DNA from: Oscillospiraceae bacterium | Lineage (GTDB): Bacteria > Bacillota > Clostridia > Oscillospirales > Oscillospiraceae | Direction: 5' to 3' | Assembly (NCBI GenBank): GCA_020025425.1 | Contig: JAHHSD010000022.1 | Location: forward strand, 1 to 28,678 | DNA: 28,678 nucleotides | Part shown: one piece after another, positions 1-5,953 of the stretch | How the letters are laid out: every line of letters begins with the position of its first letter | Position numbering within the stretch: the stretch's first letter is position 1 | Translations under genes and position numbers: made by a program | The notes under the pieces: model-generated | Database searches by the model: none | What the model was told of the DNA's origin: nothing | What the model saw: the letters and a program-made list of their open reading frames with translations, nothing else

Positions 1-62
1 GGGGCGGGGCCGGCCGTCGGAGTCCGGGTCAGCTCCGGTGTCAGGTCCAGATTGTCACTCAT
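1..62 (-). CDS. N-terminus of probable TelA-type toxic-anion resistance protein (partial)
   Basis: Only the first 20 codons are present, running off the left edge. The ATG at 62-60 is preceded by an AGGAGGT ribosome-binding site (complement of 70-76). The peptide begins MSDNLDLTPELTRTPTAG, an unstructured acidic/Thr-Pro start. It lies 41 bp downstream of an XpaC-like gene on the same strand. In many Firmicutes the gene after xpaC is telA (toxic anion resistance / tellurite resistance family), and many TelA proteins open with a similar low-complexity segment. The start is seen directly. The family name is inferred from synteny alone, because no conserved TelA domain is inside the window. Confidence 0.5.
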   Translation of the reverse strand, partial: MSDNLDLTPELTRTPTAGPA

Positions 63-103
63 TGTGTGTACCTCCTAAAATCAATGTCGCAGCCGCATGG
101 CTG

Positions 104-817
104 TCACAGCTGTAATTTAATGTCTCCGTCATCCTGCTTCCCGTCGGCAGCCGGATCCTCCCCGCTCAGACCCTCCCGGGCCAGCAGGTTTTCCATCACC
201 GTGATGTCGGTGGAGATATCCAGGGCCTCCTCGCCGTACAGGGCGTCCAGCTGCTTGTCGAAGGCCCGGACGATGGTGTCCATCATGTCGGCCACCTTCT
301 GCTTGGTGGTGGTGATGTTCTCTCCAGAGATGCCGGCGGAGTCCATCCGGTCGTAAGCGTTGAGCAGCTTCAGGGTGGTGGGCAGGTAGTAGTTCATAAA
401 CTTGCGGATCTGGGGCAGCTTCTTGGGGTTGGCCACCACCTGGTCCACGATCTTCTTGGTGACCAATTCGAGGTGGTCGATCTGGTCGGAGATGGTCTTG
501 TCCTCGATGGCGTCATTGAGCCGCTTCATCTCGCTCAGGGCCCGCTCCCGGTCCTTGAGCAGCGCATCAATGGCGGGATCGCCGGTGCTCTTGGGCTTCT
601 CAGGCTCCTTCGCCTTCTCCTCCTTTTTCTTCTCCTCAGGGATCTCGTAGATCTTGTCCGGGAAGATGGCCTTCCCCACTACGAATACACCCAGAGACAG
701 CCCGGCGCAGATCAGATAGTTTGTGACGCTGCGCAGGGGAAAGAAAATGGCGTAGACCAGCCAGGTGGCCCCGATGAAATAGATGGGGATGACGGATCGT
801 TTTACATGTTTTTCCAT
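104..817 (-). CDS. xpaC: XpaC-like membrane protein (5-bromo-4-chloroindolyl phosphate hydrolysis family)
   Basis: The 237-residue protein has two N-terminal membrane segments (about 9-28 and 33-52), a lysine/glutamate-rich linker (about 60-78) and a long, predicted helical cytoplasmic domain with a conserved-looking segment around IRKFMNYYLPTTLKLLNAYDRMD. This architecture fits the XpaC family (named for Bacillus subtilis XpaC), whose biochemical role is unsettled despite the name. The ATG at 817 has a GGAGG site a few bases upstream. It heads a two-gene unit with the probable telA downstream, and such pairs are associated with stress or toxic-anion tolerance. A clear promoter lies at 872-900. 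The acidic tail (EDPAADGKQDDGDIKLQL) carries no motif I recognise. Confidence 0.8.
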   Translation of the reverse strand: MEKHVKRSVIPIYFIGATWLVYAIFFPLRSVTNYLICAGLSLGVFVVGKAIFPDKIYEIPEEKKKEEKAKEPEKPKSTGDPAIDALLKDRERALSEMKRLNDAIEDKTISDQIDHLELVTKKIVDQVVANPKKLPQIRKFMNYYLPTTLKLLNAYDRMDSAGISGENITTTKQKVADMMDTIVRAFDKQLDALYGEEALDISTDITVMENLLAREGLSGEDPAADGKQDDGDIKLQL

Positions 818-871
818 ATCCTGTTTCCTCCGCTGTGGGTATCGTGTATTTTCATTAAAATAATCACTGAT

Positions 872-900
872 ATTTTACCCCCCGGTGTTTAGAGTGTCAA
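872..900 (-). promoter_or_regulatory. Sigma-A promoter of the xpaC-telA unit
   Basis: On the minus strand TTGACA (900-895) is followed by a 17-base spacer and TAAAAT (877-872). Transcription would start near 865, giving about a 48-base leader before the xpaC ATG. Confidence 0.7.
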
Positions 901-955
901 GAGAATTCCGAACTGCCGCAGTTTCTGAGGGGAATTTCTTTTCCACCGGTCCACA

Positions 956-984
956 TTGACTTTAGCGGTAAAATTGAGTATGAT
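956..984 (+). promoter_or_regulatory. Sigma-A promoter of rpe-recR
   Basis: TTGACT (956-961), a 17-base spacer and TATGAT (979-984) put the start site near 991 and leave a leader of roughly 165 bases before rpe. Confidence 0.7.
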
Positions 985-1157
985 TCTTACGAGTATTCAA
1001 ATGGTTAAAGGCCCATTTACAGCACTGCCGCCCGCCGGAGATCCCGGCGGGCGGCTATCGACAGCGGATGGGTGGGGCCCGGGCCCCCGCGCCCGTCGGG
1101 CGCGCCCGCTCCGCCTGTTATCCTATGTGTACCAACCTAAGAAAGTGAGGAACTCCC

Positions 1158-1802
1158 ATGATCAAGATTTCTCCCTCCATTCTCTCCGCCGACTTCGTCA
1201 ATCTGGAGCGGGACATCAAGCGGGCCGCCAGCGCGGACTACCTCCATGTGGACGTGATGGACGGCTGCTTTGTGCCCAATATCACCATCGGCATCCCCGT
1301 GGTCAAGTCCATCCGGGCATGTACCGACATGTTCCTGGACGTCCACCTGATGATCGACAAGCCCCTGCGCTATATCGAGGACTTCGCCAAGGCGGGCGCC
1401 GACCTGCTCTCCATCCATCTGGAGGCCGACCACCCCACCCGGATCGCCCAGGCCCTGAAGGTCATGGGGGAGTGCGGTGTGAAGAAGGCGGTGGCCCTGC
1501 GGCCCATCACCTCCGCCAACGCCATCCTGCCCTACATCGAGGACCTGGACATGGTGCTGGTGATGACGGTGGAGCCCGGCTTCGGCGGCCAGGCCTTCAT
1601 GGAGTCCCAGCTGGACACCATCCGCCAGGTCCGCACCATCATCGACAAGTACAATCCCGCCTGCGAGCTGGAGGTGGACGGCGGCATCTCCCCCAAAACC
1701 GCGCCTCTGGTGGTAGAGGCAGGCGCCAACGTACTGGTGGCCGGCTCCGCGGTCTACGGCAAGGAGGACGTCTCCGCCGCCATCAGCGCCCTGCGGCTGT
1801 AA
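1158..1802 (+). CDS. rpe: Ribulose-phosphate 3-epimerase
   Basis: The enzyme interconverts D-ribulose 5-phosphate and D-xylulose 5-phosphate in the pentose phosphate pathway. The 214-residue product is the usual length and shows the family's metal-binding and catalytic elements in order: SPSILSADFVNLE at the N-terminus, LHVDVMDGCFVPNIT, LDVHLMI, VMTVEPGFGGQAF and the catalytic VDGGI near residue 175, followed by a phosphate-binding VAGSAVYG. The ATG at 1158 follows a GTGAGGA-like site. Its stop is 34 bases before recR, so the two are likely co-transcribed from the promoter at 956-984. Confidence 0.96.
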   Translation: MIKISPSILSADFVNLERDIKRAASADYLHVDVMDGCFVPNITIGIPVVKSIRACTDMFLDVHLMIDKPLRYIEDFAKAGADLLSIHLEADHPTRIAQALKVMGECGVKKAVALRPITSANAILPYIEDLDMVLVMTVEPGFGGQAFMESQLDTIRQVRTIIDKYNPACELEVDGGISPKTAPLVVEAGANVLVAGSAVYGKEDVSAAISALRL

Positions 1803-1836
1803 GCCGTCAGACCCGTTCCGATTTGGAGGTTTTTGC

Positions 1837-2439
1837 ATGCACTATCTTCCCCCCGCACTGGAGACCCTGGTGGAGCAGTTTGCCAAGCTGCCCGGCGTGG
1901 GCGTAAAGTCCGCCCAGCGGCTGGCCTTCCATGTCCTCTCCCTCCCCCAGGAGGAGGCCGACCAGTTCGCCAAGGCCATCCACGACGCCAAGCGCTCCAT
2001 CCACTGCTGTCCCATCTGTCAGAACTTTACCGAGGGGGACGGCCCCTGCCCCATCTGCGCCGACCAGCGCCGGGACACCAGCGTCCTGTGTGTGGTCTCC
2101 GACCCCAAGGACGTGGTGGCCATGGAGCGGTCCCGGGAGTACCGGGGCCTGTACCACGTGCTCCACGGGGTGATCTCCCCCATGAACCATGTGGGTCCCG
2201 ACGATCTGCACGTCAAGGAGCTGGTAGCCCGGGTGGCCGAGGGCTCCGTGCAGGAGGTCATCATGGCCACCGACCCGGACACCGAGGGCGAGGCCACCGC
2301 TATGTACCTCTCCCGTCTGCTCAAGCCCTTTGGGGCCAGGATCACCCGCCTGGCCTACGGCATCCCGGTGGGCAGCCACCTGGAGTACGCCGACGACGCC
2401 ACCCTGATGCGCGCCCTGGAGGGCCGCCGGGATATCTGA
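1837..2439 (+). CDS. recR: Recombination mediator protein RecR
   Basis: RecR acts with RecO/RecF to load RecA on gapped DNA. The 200-residue protein has the complete family layout: an N-terminal helix-hairpin-helix (LPGVGVKSAQRLAFHVL), a four-cysteine zinc motif (CCPICQN...CPIC, about 57-75) and a TOPRIM domain ending in ATDPDTEGEATAMYL and YGIPVGSHLEYAD. A TTGGAGG ribosome-binding site lies just upstream of the ATG. recR more often follows dnaX-ybaB, and here it sits behind rpe instead. A strong terminator follows at 2449-2490. Confidence 0.96.
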   Translation: MHYLPPALETLVEQFAKLPGVGVKSAQRLAFHVLSLPQEEADQFAKAIHDAKRSIHCCPICQNFTEGDGPCPICADQRRDTSVLCVVSDPKDVVAMERSREYRGLYHVLHGVISPMNHVGPDDLHVKELVARVAEGSVQEVIMATDPDTEGEATAMYLSRLLKPFGARITRLAYGIPVGSHLEYADDATLMRALEGRRDI

Positions 2440-2448
2440 GCCCATCTC

Positions 2449-2490
2449 CTGCCGGGGACTCCGGTCCCCGGCAGACAAGTTTTATTTTTC
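2449..2490 (+). terminator. Intrinsic terminator after recR
   Basis: CTGCCGGGGA (2449-2458) pairs with TCCCCGGCAG (2465-2474) across a six-base loop. A T-rich tail, broken by one A, follows to about 2490. Confidence 0.8.
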
Positions 2491-2493
2491 CCC

Positions 2494-2522
2494 TTTACAA
2501 ATAGAAAATACCCTGCTATAAT
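2494..2522 (+). promoter_or_regulatory. Promoter of the tRNA-Arg gene
   Basis: TTTACA (2494-2499), a 17-base spacer and a perfect TATAAT (2517-2522) lie 30 bases before the tRNA. Confidence 0.75.
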
Positions 2523-2551
2523 AAGAAAACGCGTTGGGAGTACCCAGCTAT

Positions 2552-2628
2552 GCGTCCGTAGTTCAATTGGATAGAGCGTCAGATTCCGGTTCTGAATGTT
2601 GGGGGTTCGAGTCCCTTCGGGCGTGCCA
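2552..2628 (+). tRNA. tRNA-Arg (anticodon CCG)
   Basis: The cloverleaf can be drawn by hand. Acceptor arms are GCGTCCG (2552-2558) and CGGGCGT (2618-2624). The D stem is GTTC/GAGC, and the anticodon stem TCAGA/TCTGA holds the loop TTCCGGT with CCG at 2586-2588. The T loop is TTCGAGT. Discriminator G2625 is followed by an encoded CCA. It reads CGG arginine codons. The acceptor contains a terminal G-U pair and a U-G pair, slightly unusual but still a seven-pair stem. Confidence 0.93.
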
Positions 2629-2630
2629 CG

Positions 2631-2666
2631 TCGGAGCAAACGACATATCGTTTGCTCCGATTTTTT
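2631..2666 (+). terminator. Terminator of the tRNA-Arg gene
   Basis: A perfect 13-bp stem (TCGGAGCAAACGA with TCGTTTGCTCCGA, loop CATA) is followed by six Ts. It starts two bases after the tRNA CCA and is also the first hairpin of the tandem repeat that follows. Confidence 0.85.
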
Positions 2667-3050
2667 ATGCAAAAATCAGAGCGCACTCATTCCGCTGCTC
2701 CTCCTTTCCAAACCGGACCCGCTCCGCTGAGCTCTGGTTTGGGCACCATACCCTACACGCTGCACCCTTTCTTATGCACATACGTCGGAACAAGGACATA
2801 TCCTTTGCTCCGATTTTTTATGCAAAAATCAGAGCGCACTCATTCCGCTGCTCCTCCTTTCCAAACCGGACCCGCTCCGCTGAGCTCTGGTTTGGGCACC
2901 ATACCCTACACGCTGCACCCTTTCTTATGCACATACGTCGGAACAAGGACATATCCTTTGCTCCGATTTTTTATGCAAAAATCAGAGCGCACTCATTCTG
3001 CTGCTCCCCCTTTCCAAACCGGACCCGCTCCGCTGAGCTCCGGTTTGGGC
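2631..3050 (+). repeat. 153-bp tandem repeat, two full copies and a diverged partial third
   Basis: The stretch from the T-tailed hairpin to CATACG recurs with a period of exactly 153 bp: the hairpin right arms begin at 2648, 2801 and 2954. Copies 1 and 2 are almost identical downstream of the hairpin. Copy 3 has a few substitutions and stops matching near 3050. Each copy holds two hairpins: a terminator-like one, perfect in copy 1 and imperfect in copies 2 and 3 (TCGGAACAAGGA left arm), and CCAAACCGGA...TCYGGTTTGG (2708-2742, 2861-2895, 3014-3048). Because 153 is a multiple of three, open reading frames run through all copies, but they resemble no protein and have no start signals. The rest of this gene-free gap (2629-3169) holds only the XRE promoter. 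Confidence 0.9.
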
Positions 3051-3114
3051 GCCGTTCACCGCCGCAACCGTCGGTTGCGCAAAGAACGGTTGCCGATTTG
3101 CAAGGCAAACCTGA

Positions 3115-3143
3115 TAGACACTCCCTCCTACCTGTGGTAGGAT
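3115..3143 (+). promoter_or_regulatory. Promoter and palindromic operator of the XRE gene
   Basis: TAGACA (3115-3120), a 17-base spacer and TAGGAT (3138-3143) form a good promoter. A perfect inverted repeat CCTACC-TGT-GGTAGG (3127-3141) covers the end of the spacer and part of the -10 box. That is where a repressor would act, so autoregulation by the gene just downstream is likely but not shown. Confidence 0.6.
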
Positions 3144-3169
3144 GGTGGAAAAGGAGGTAATTCGATTTT

Positions 3170-3946
3170 ATGACACTATCTGACAAGATCAGCACCTGCC
3201 GCCGGCAGCTGGGGCTCTCCCAGGAGGCCCTGGCCGCCCAGCTGAACGTGTCCCGCCAGGCTGTGAGCAAGTGGGAGACCGGCGATGCGGAACCGGAGAG
3301 CGGCAAGCTGGTGGCACTGGCCCAGACCTTCGGCGTCACGGTGGACTGGCTTCTGAGCGGCGAGGACGCCCTGCCTGAGCCTGCGGCTGCCGTCCCGGTG
3401 GCTACGCCCCCCTCTGAAAACACATCCCCGGTCAGACGCAGTCCGTTTTCCAACCTGAGACCAGGATACCTGATCTATCTGATCCTGCTCTCCCTGTTCG
3501 TACTGACGGTCACCACCTCCCAAATTCACTTCTCTCCGAGCTTTCAGTTCAAAATATACTTCCATAATCTGTGCAACTTCTATGATCCTGCTCTGCTGCT
3601 GGCTATGCTGGCTGGGGCGCTCCTTCTGCTGTTCGGTTCCGGACTGCGCCGCCCGGCCGGTCATGCCTTCCGATTCATGTTCAGCAAAGCCGCTTATACG
3701 AACTGCTCCAAAGAACAGGCTGCACGATCCCGCCGGGCGATCCGCACAGCCTGTGCCGGCTGGGTGCTGGGCGGTCTGCTCCTGTCCGTCAGTTTTATCG
3801 TACAGGAGCTTGCCGCGCTGCGCTTCCCCTATGTCAGTGGGATCGGCAGCATGTCCTCCATTGTCCTGTGTCTGCTGTTTTACATTGTGATCGGGCTCTT
3901 TCTTGTGCTCCCCATCGACCTCTCCCTGAAAAACAGACTGGGATAA
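3170..3946 (+). CDS. Membrane-anchored XRE-family transcriptional regulator
   Basis: The 258-residue protein has an N-terminal Cro/C1-type helix-turn-helix (about 5-65, with LSQEALAAQLNVSRQAVSKWE as the recognition region). A Pro/Ala/Ser linker (about 68-95) leads to four hydrophobic segments: ILLSLFVLTVTT, LLLAMLAGALLLLFG, GWVLGGLLLSVSFIVQ and IVLCLLFYIVIGLFLVL. HTH proteins tethered to four or so membrane helices are common in Firmicutes, but the signal they sense is usually unknown. An AAGGAGG site precedes the ATG. It is monocistronic, between its own promoter and a bidirectional terminator. The membrane half is less GC-biased than the HTH half. Specific function is unknown. Confidence 0.8.
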   Translation: MTLSDKISTCRRQLGLSQEALAAQLNVSRQAVSKWETGDAEPESGKLVALAQTFGVTVDWLLSGEDALPEPAAAVPVATPPSENTSPVRRSPFSNLRPGYLIYLILLSLFVLTVTTSQIHFSPSFQFKIYFHNLCNFYDPALLLAMLAGALLLLFGSGLRRPAGHAFRFMFSKAAYTNCSKEQAARSRRAIRTACAGWVLGGLLLSVSFIVQELAALRFPYVSGIGSMSSIVLCLLFYIVIGLFLVLPIDLSLKNRLG

Positions 3947-3948
3947 AC

Positions 3949-3988
3949 AAAATACCCATGAGGCTTTGACCTCATGGGTATTTTATTT
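3949..3988. terminator. Bidirectional terminator between the XRE gene and the MATE gene
   Basis: AAAATACCCATGAGG (3949-3963) pairs perfectly with CCTCATGGGTATTTT (3970-3984). A/T runs on both flanks allow it to stop both convergent genes. Confidence 0.9.
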
Positions 3989-3991
3989 GCT

Positions 3992-5350
3992 TCAGCGCTC
4001 CAGCCTGGCCATGGCCTTCTTGAACTGGAACCGGAACAGGACCACTGTAAAGAGTACAGACAGGCAGTCCGCGATGGGCTCGGCCATGTAGACCGCCCGA
4101 GTGGGATCAGTGGGCAGCAGGTGGGGCATGAGGTAGATCAGGGGCAGGAGCAGGATGAACTTGCGCATCACGGCCACCATAATGGACGCCTTGGCGTTGC
4201 CCAGGGCGTTGAAGGCCATCTGGCAGGCGATTTGCGCGCCGAAGATTCCCATGGCTCCCACATAGATCCGCAGGGGGACCACCGCGAAGGCCACCAGCGG
4301 GGCCTCGTTGTTGAACATGGTGATAAACACCTTGGGGAAGGCCATGACCGCCGCCCACAGCAGCATGGAGTAGCCCATGCTCACCTTCAGCAGCAGCCGG
4401 AAGGTGGCCCGCACCCGCTCCTCGTTCCGGGCGCCGTAGTTATAGCTCATAATGGGCTGGGCACCCTGGCCGATGCCCTGGAGGGGCAGCATGGCAAACT
4501 GCATCACGCTGATCAGGATGGTCATGGTGGTCACCGCGATGTCGCCGCCATAGTTCTGGAGGGAGGCGTTGAAGCACACGGCAATGACGGACTCGCTGGC
4601 CTGCATGATGAAGGGGGCCAGACCCAGGGCCAGACAGGGCAGGATGATGCTGGGGGTCAGGCGCATATACTGGGTCCGGATGCGAAGGCGGGTCTTTTTT
4701 CCAAAAAGGAAGGCCAGTACCCAGATGCAGGAGATGCACTGGGACAGGATGGTGGCCAGGGCCGCACCCCGCACCCCCATTTTGAACCCGAAAATAAAAA
4801 TGGGGTCCAGGACAATGTTGAAGCCCGCGCCGATGAGAACGGACAGCATGCTGGTCCTGGTGAAGCCCTGGGCCGTGATGAAGGCATTCATGCCCAGGGT
4901 CAGCTGGACAAAGATGGTGCCCAGGGCGTAGATGTTCATATAGCTGACCGCGTACTCGATGGTGTCCGGACTGCCGCCGAAGGCCATCAGCAGGGGCCTG
5001 TTCCAGAGCAGCAGGATCACAGTCAGTGCCGCTGAGACAAACAGCTGGAGAAAGAAGCATCCGCCCAGTGTCCGCTCAGCCATGTCATTTTTCTCCTGGC
5101 CCATAAAAATAGAGGCCCGGGGCGCACCGCCGGCGCTGACCAGCGCGGCAAAGGCGGACACGATCATAATCACCGGCATACAGATGCCCACGCCGCCCAG
5201 GGCCAGTGCCCCGATCCCCTTGCCGATATAAATTCGGTCCACAAGGTTGTAGAGCATATTGATGATCTGGGCCGCCAGGGTGGGGACAGCCAGCTTCCAC
5301 AACAGCTTTCCAATGGGCTCCGTGCCCAGAAAGTCGTTTTTATTCTCCAT
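3992..5350 (-). CDS. MATE-family multidrug/Na+ antiporter
   Basis: The 452-residue protein is nearly all hydrophobic, with about 12 membrane helices in two related halves. The N-terminus (LGTEPIGKLLWKLAVPTLAAQIINMLYNLVDRIYIG) is characteristic of the NorM/DinF-type MATE family, which exports cationic drugs or metabolites in exchange for Na+ or H+. The second half opens similarly, with PLQGIGQGAQPIMSYNYGARNEERV. The start at 5350 overlaps the end of the upstream marR gene by 11 bases, with GAGGAG as ribosome-binding site, so the two are translationally linked. Its substrate cannot be read from the sequence. Control by the adjacent MarR is the natural inference. Confidence 0.92.
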   Translation of the reverse strand: MENKNDFLGTEPIGKLLWKLAVPTLAAQIINMLYNLVDRIYIGKGIGALALGGVGICMPVIMIVSAFAALVSAGGAPRASIFMGQEKNDMAERTLGGCFFLQLFVSAALTVILLLWNRPLLMAFGGSPDTIEYAVSYMNIYALGTIFVQLTLGMNAFITAQGFTRTSMLSVLIGAGFNIVLDPIFIFGFKMGVRGAALATILSQCISCIWVLAFLFGKKTRLRIRTQYMRLTPSIILPCLALGLAPFIMQASESVIAVCFNASLQNYGGDIAVTTMTILISVMQFAMLPLQGIGQGAQPIMSYNYGARNEERVRATFRLLLKVSMGYSMLLWAAVMAFPKVFITMFNNEAPLVAFAVVPLRIYVGAMGIFGAQIACQMAFNALGNAKASIMVAVMRKFILLLPLIYLMPHLLPTDPTRAVYMAEPIADCLSVLFTVVLFRFQFKKAMARLER

Positions 5351-5801
5351 GTTTTCCGGAACTCCTCTCCATACTGCGGCAGATATTGTCCGCCAGTCTG
5401 CGATTCAGGGCACGGAAGGTCTCAATATCCTCCGCGGAAAATCCCTCAAAAACCTTTTGCTCAAAAACCCGGTTGGCCCGGCCGATCTCCTCCACAATGG
5501 GTGCGGCCTCCGGCCGCAGACGCAGATGGACCCATCGGCGGTCCTTCGGGTCCGGGACCCGCTCCAGCAGCCCCCGCCGGATCAGTGTGTCCGCCTCCCG
5601 TGACACGTTCCCCTTGGAGAGCATCCGCATCTCGGCGATCTCGCCCACAGTATCATGTCCAGGATTGTTGTGTAAAAAACTGATGATAATGACCTCCAGC
5701 CGACTGAGCTGGTGGTCCCGCCGCACCCCGTCCAGACACTGCTCATAAAATTTCATGGTCTGGCGGATGACAATCAGCGCATCAGACGTAGACGACTCCA
5801 T
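5340..5801 (-). CDS. MarR-family transcriptional regulator
   Basis: A winged-helix repressor-type protein of 153 residues from the ATG at 5801 (MESSTSDALIVIRQ). A TTG 51 bases upstream is also in frame, but it would lie at the predicted transcription start, so the ATG with a GGTGA site is preferred. The wing region is typical: TVGEIAEMRMLSKGNVSREADTLIRRGLLERVPDPKDRRWVHLRL. Members usually bind a palindrome near their own promoter and release it on binding small aromatic or cationic ligands. The stop codon lies inside the MATE gene, making a marR-efflux operon. A matching palindrome lies at 5842-5855. Confidence 0.9.
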   Translation of the reverse strand: MESSTSDALIVIRQTMKFYEQCLDGVRRDHQLSRLEVIIISFLHNNPGHDTVGEIAEMRMLSKGNVSREADTLIRRGLLERVPDPKDRRWVHLRLRPEAAPIVEEIGRANRVFEQKVFEGFSAEDIETFRALNRRLADNICRSMERSSGKHGE

Positions 5802-5841
5802 AGCTTCACCGCATCTCACTCTAATTGTTGTAATTAAAACC

Positions 5842-5855
5842 GTTTTGAACAAAAC
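5842..5855 (-). promoter_or_regulatory. Candidate MarR operator
   Basis: GTTTTG-AA-CAAAAC is a perfect inverted repeat located just downstream of the -10 box, at the expected transcription start. A looser AATT-N5-AATT element sits at 5823-5835. Its position suits a repressor site for the adjacent MarR protein, which is inference. Confidence 0.5.
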
Positions 5856-5857
5856 AG

Positions 5858-5885
5858 ATTATAGCACCCCCTCCGCCGTTGTCAA
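5858..5885 (-). promoter_or_regulatory. Promoter of the marR-MATE operon
   Basis: On the minus strand TTGACA (5885-5880), a 16-base spacer and TATAAT (5863-5858): both hexamers match consensus exactly. Confidence 0.8.
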
Positions 5886-5887
5886 GG

Positions 5888-5923
5888 CAGAATAAGGCGG
5901 CCCCGGAGCATTCCGGGGCCGCC
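5888..5923 (-). terminator. Terminator after the NSS transporter gene
   Basis: An 11-bp GC stem (5896-5906 with 5913-5923, loop AGCATT) is followed on the minus strand by TTATTCTG. It separates the transporter from the marR promoter directly beyond it. Confidence 0.7.
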
Positions 5924-5953
5924 TTGCACAATTCTATATTGCGGAACGAGCTT

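Larger units (their letters stand above)
818..1157. other. Divergent intergenic region with structured rpe leader
   Basis: This 340-base gap holds two divergent promoters (872-900 minus, 956-984 plus) and the rpe leader. In the leader a perfect 11-bp GC stem (CCGCCCGCCGG 1028-1038 with 1044-1054, loop AGATC) is followed by GGGCCCGGGCCC-type sequence and a 7-bp stem CGCGCCC/GGGCGCG (1088-1094 with 1098-1104). Neither stem has a following T-run, so neither looks like a classical terminator. I see no gene here. Confidence 0.6.

Noticed and set aside
956..1906. Long plus-strand frame of 316 codons overlapping rpe
   Set aside because: It is out of frame with the clearly real rpe and has a low-complexity Arg/Gly/His-rich composition from GC-rich codon shadows.
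2355..2672. Minus-strand frame with tRNA-related peptide (GTRTPNIQNRN...)
   Set aside because: This is a well-known spurious translation of tRNA-Arg genes on the reverse strand.
2534..3160. Open reading frames of 208 and 162 codons through the repeat region
   Set aside because: They run through the tRNA, terminator hairpins and repeats. They stay open only because the 153-bp period is a multiple of three. No start signals or protein-like composition.
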